NCBI GenBank assembly: GCA_018609185.1
Contig: JAHCSD010000044.1
Location: 1 to 6,232, forward strand
Direction of reading: 5' to 3'
DNA: 6,232 nucleotides
Source of the DNA: Patescibacteria group bacterium
GTDB lineage: Bacteria; Patescibacteriota; Minisyncoccia; JAHCSD01
Shown: piece after piece, positions 5,897 to 6,232 of the stretch
How positions within the stretch are numbered: position 1 is the first letter of the stretch
Layout: each line of letters opens with the position of its first letter
Notes under the pieces: generated by a model
Told to the model about the DNA's origin: nothing
What the model saw: only the letters and a program-made list of their open reading frames with translations
Database searches by the model: none
Program-made: the position numbers and the translations under genes

Positions 5897-5944
5897 CCCC
5901 GTTAGAAGTAGAACGCGAACGCGCGTTCGCGACTTCTAACGGGG
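5897..5944 (-). promoter_or_regulatory. Long GC-rich leader hairpin upstream of the S41 protease gene
   Basis: CCCCGTTAGAAGT (5897-5909) pairs perfectly with 5932-5944. The interior holds an 18-base perfect palindrome CGCGAACGCGCGTTCGCG (5914-5931), leaving only four bases (5910-5913) as a one-sided bulge. It falls in the roughly 118-base leader between the promoter at 5976-6005 and the ribosome-binding site at 5863. No T-run follows on the minus strand, so it is not an ordinary terminator. It may stabilise the message or be a protein- or temperature-responsive structure, or a DNA operator; the sequence does not decide. Confidence 0.75.
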
Positions 5945-5975
5945 TTAAGTTTTCAAGAAACAGGGTTGATAGTCT

Positions 5976-6005
5976 ATACTACTAGCATTAGTATTAATAT
6001 GTCAA
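5976..6005 (-). promoter_or_regulatory. Promoter of the S41 protease-permease unit
   Basis: On the minus strand TTGACA (6005-6000) is followed after 18 bases by TAGTAT (5981-5976). Transcription would begin near 5969. ATACTA (5976-5981) and TAGTAT (5989-5994) form a small inverted pair across the -10 and spacer that could be an operator half-site pair. The perfect -35 makes the call fairly good; the -10 is moderate. Confidence 0.65.
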
Positions 6006-6006
6006 C

Positions 6007-6048
6007 TTCAATCGTTAATGTTTGGAGGTCCGACCTCCAGCTATTGAA
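6007..6048. repeat. Nested intergenic palindrome with GGAGGTCCGACCTCC core
   Basis: The core at 6024-6038 is a 15-base palindrome with 7-bp arms around one C. TTCAAT (6007-6012) and ATTGAA (6043-6048) form an outer inverted pair. From 6024 to 6048 it matches 224-248 closely: the same GGAGGT...ACCTCC arms with a paired T-to-C and A-to-G change, then AG[A/C]TATTGAA. It sits between the terminator at 6049 and the -35 of the S41 unit. Confidence 0.75.
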
Positions 6049-6074
6049 AAAGCCTCGAGAAATCTCGAGGCTTT
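6049..6074 (-). terminator. Intrinsic terminator, probably of the gene at the right edge
   Basis: AAAGCCTCGAG (6049-6059) pairs perfectly with 6064-6074 around an AAAT loop. On the minus strand the stem is followed by TTTTTCAAT, a good T-run; on the plus strand the tail is CTTTATTAG, poorer. It therefore most likely ends a leftward transcript entering from the right edge, ahead of the S41 unit. Confidence 0.85.
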
Positions 6075-6110
6075 ATTAGTATCATTCTCGTATGCATTCG
6101 TATATTGGTA

Positions 6111-6232
6111 TCACACTAGTTCGCAAAATACATAAATCGCAGCATGGGAATCCCTAACGGAGTAGGGAAGTATCCCTTCACATACGGTTTCACCACAAGC
6201 GAGCTTTTCGAGTGGAAGGTAAGAATCCACGG
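6111..6232 (-). CDS. Possible 3' end of an unidentified gene, frame uncertain
   Basis: The minus-strand terminator at 6074-6049 implies that a leftward gene ends here. Two minus-strand frames are open from the window edge: one ends with TGA at 6113-6111 (last residues AAIYVFCELV), the other with TAG at 6118-6116 (last residues MLRFMYFAN). The first has more G-starting codons, as real coding frames tend to, so it is slightly preferred, but about 40 residues are too few to decide. I recognise neither as a known family. A short plus-strand frame from an ATG at about 6145 is also open but lacks a ribosome-binding site. An RNA gene is not excluded. Confidence 0.3.
   Translation of the reverse strand, partial: VDSYLPLEKLACGETVCEGILPYSVRDSHAAIYVFCELV

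Noticed and set aside
5448..5939. Long plus-strand open frame opposite the S41 protease gene
   Set aside because: It is antisense to the signal peptide and N-terminal part of a clear S41 gene; its proline run is the complement of the Gly linker, and it has no ribosome-binding site.
6145..6232. Plus-strand gene starting near the right edge
   Set aside because: An open frame of about 29 codons exists but has no ribosome-binding site, and the nearby terminator has its T-run on the minus strand.

Overview
The window reads as a compact bacterial chromosome segment with short intergenic regions, intrinsic terminators, strong Shine-Dalgarno sites and near-consensus sigma-70-type promoters. The lipoprotein, the small soluble-looking histidine kinase (H-box SHQLRNPL) and the gene style would fit a Patescibacteria/CPR-like or other small-genome bacterium. 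That placement is inference, because no rRNA or other marker gene is present.

Layout, left to right. At the left edge is the 5' end of a histidine kinase gene on the minus strand (1-136). It diverges from a plus-strand gene (367-1224) for a membrane-anchored trypsin/HtrA-fold protein whose catalytic His position appears to be Ser. The 230-bp divergent spacer holds a 34-nt double palindrome and a leader hairpin. A bidirectional terminator (1240-1269) separates this gene from the minus-strand genes that follow.

The rest of the window is read leftwards in two transcription units. Unit A, starting near 5970, encodes a PDZ/S41 C-terminal-processing-type protease lipoprotein (5851-4268) and, two bases later, a DppB/OppB-type permease (4265-3303), then a terminator. 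Unit B, with its own promoter (TTGACT-17-TATAGT), encodes a DppD-type ATPase (3113-2328) and a DppF-type ATPase (2303-1290). Together they supply three of the five usual parts of a peptide/nickel-type ABC importer. The DppC-type permease and the family 5 solute-binding protein are absent from this window, and the permease is instead paired with a surface protease. A terminator at 6049-6074 and an unidentified partial minus-strand reading frame close the right edge.

The most unusual non-coding feature is a set of three intergenic palindromes (about 195-248, 3225-3266 and 6007-6048). All have outer TCAAT...ATTGA arms around a core palindrome. Two share the core GGAGGTYNRACCTCC with a compensatory base-pair change, and the third has a different core. 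Each lies in a gap that contains promoters. Separately, both extracytoplasmic protease-like genes have a long hairpin between promoter and ribosome-binding site. No tRNA, rRNA, CRISPR array or insertion sequence was seen.
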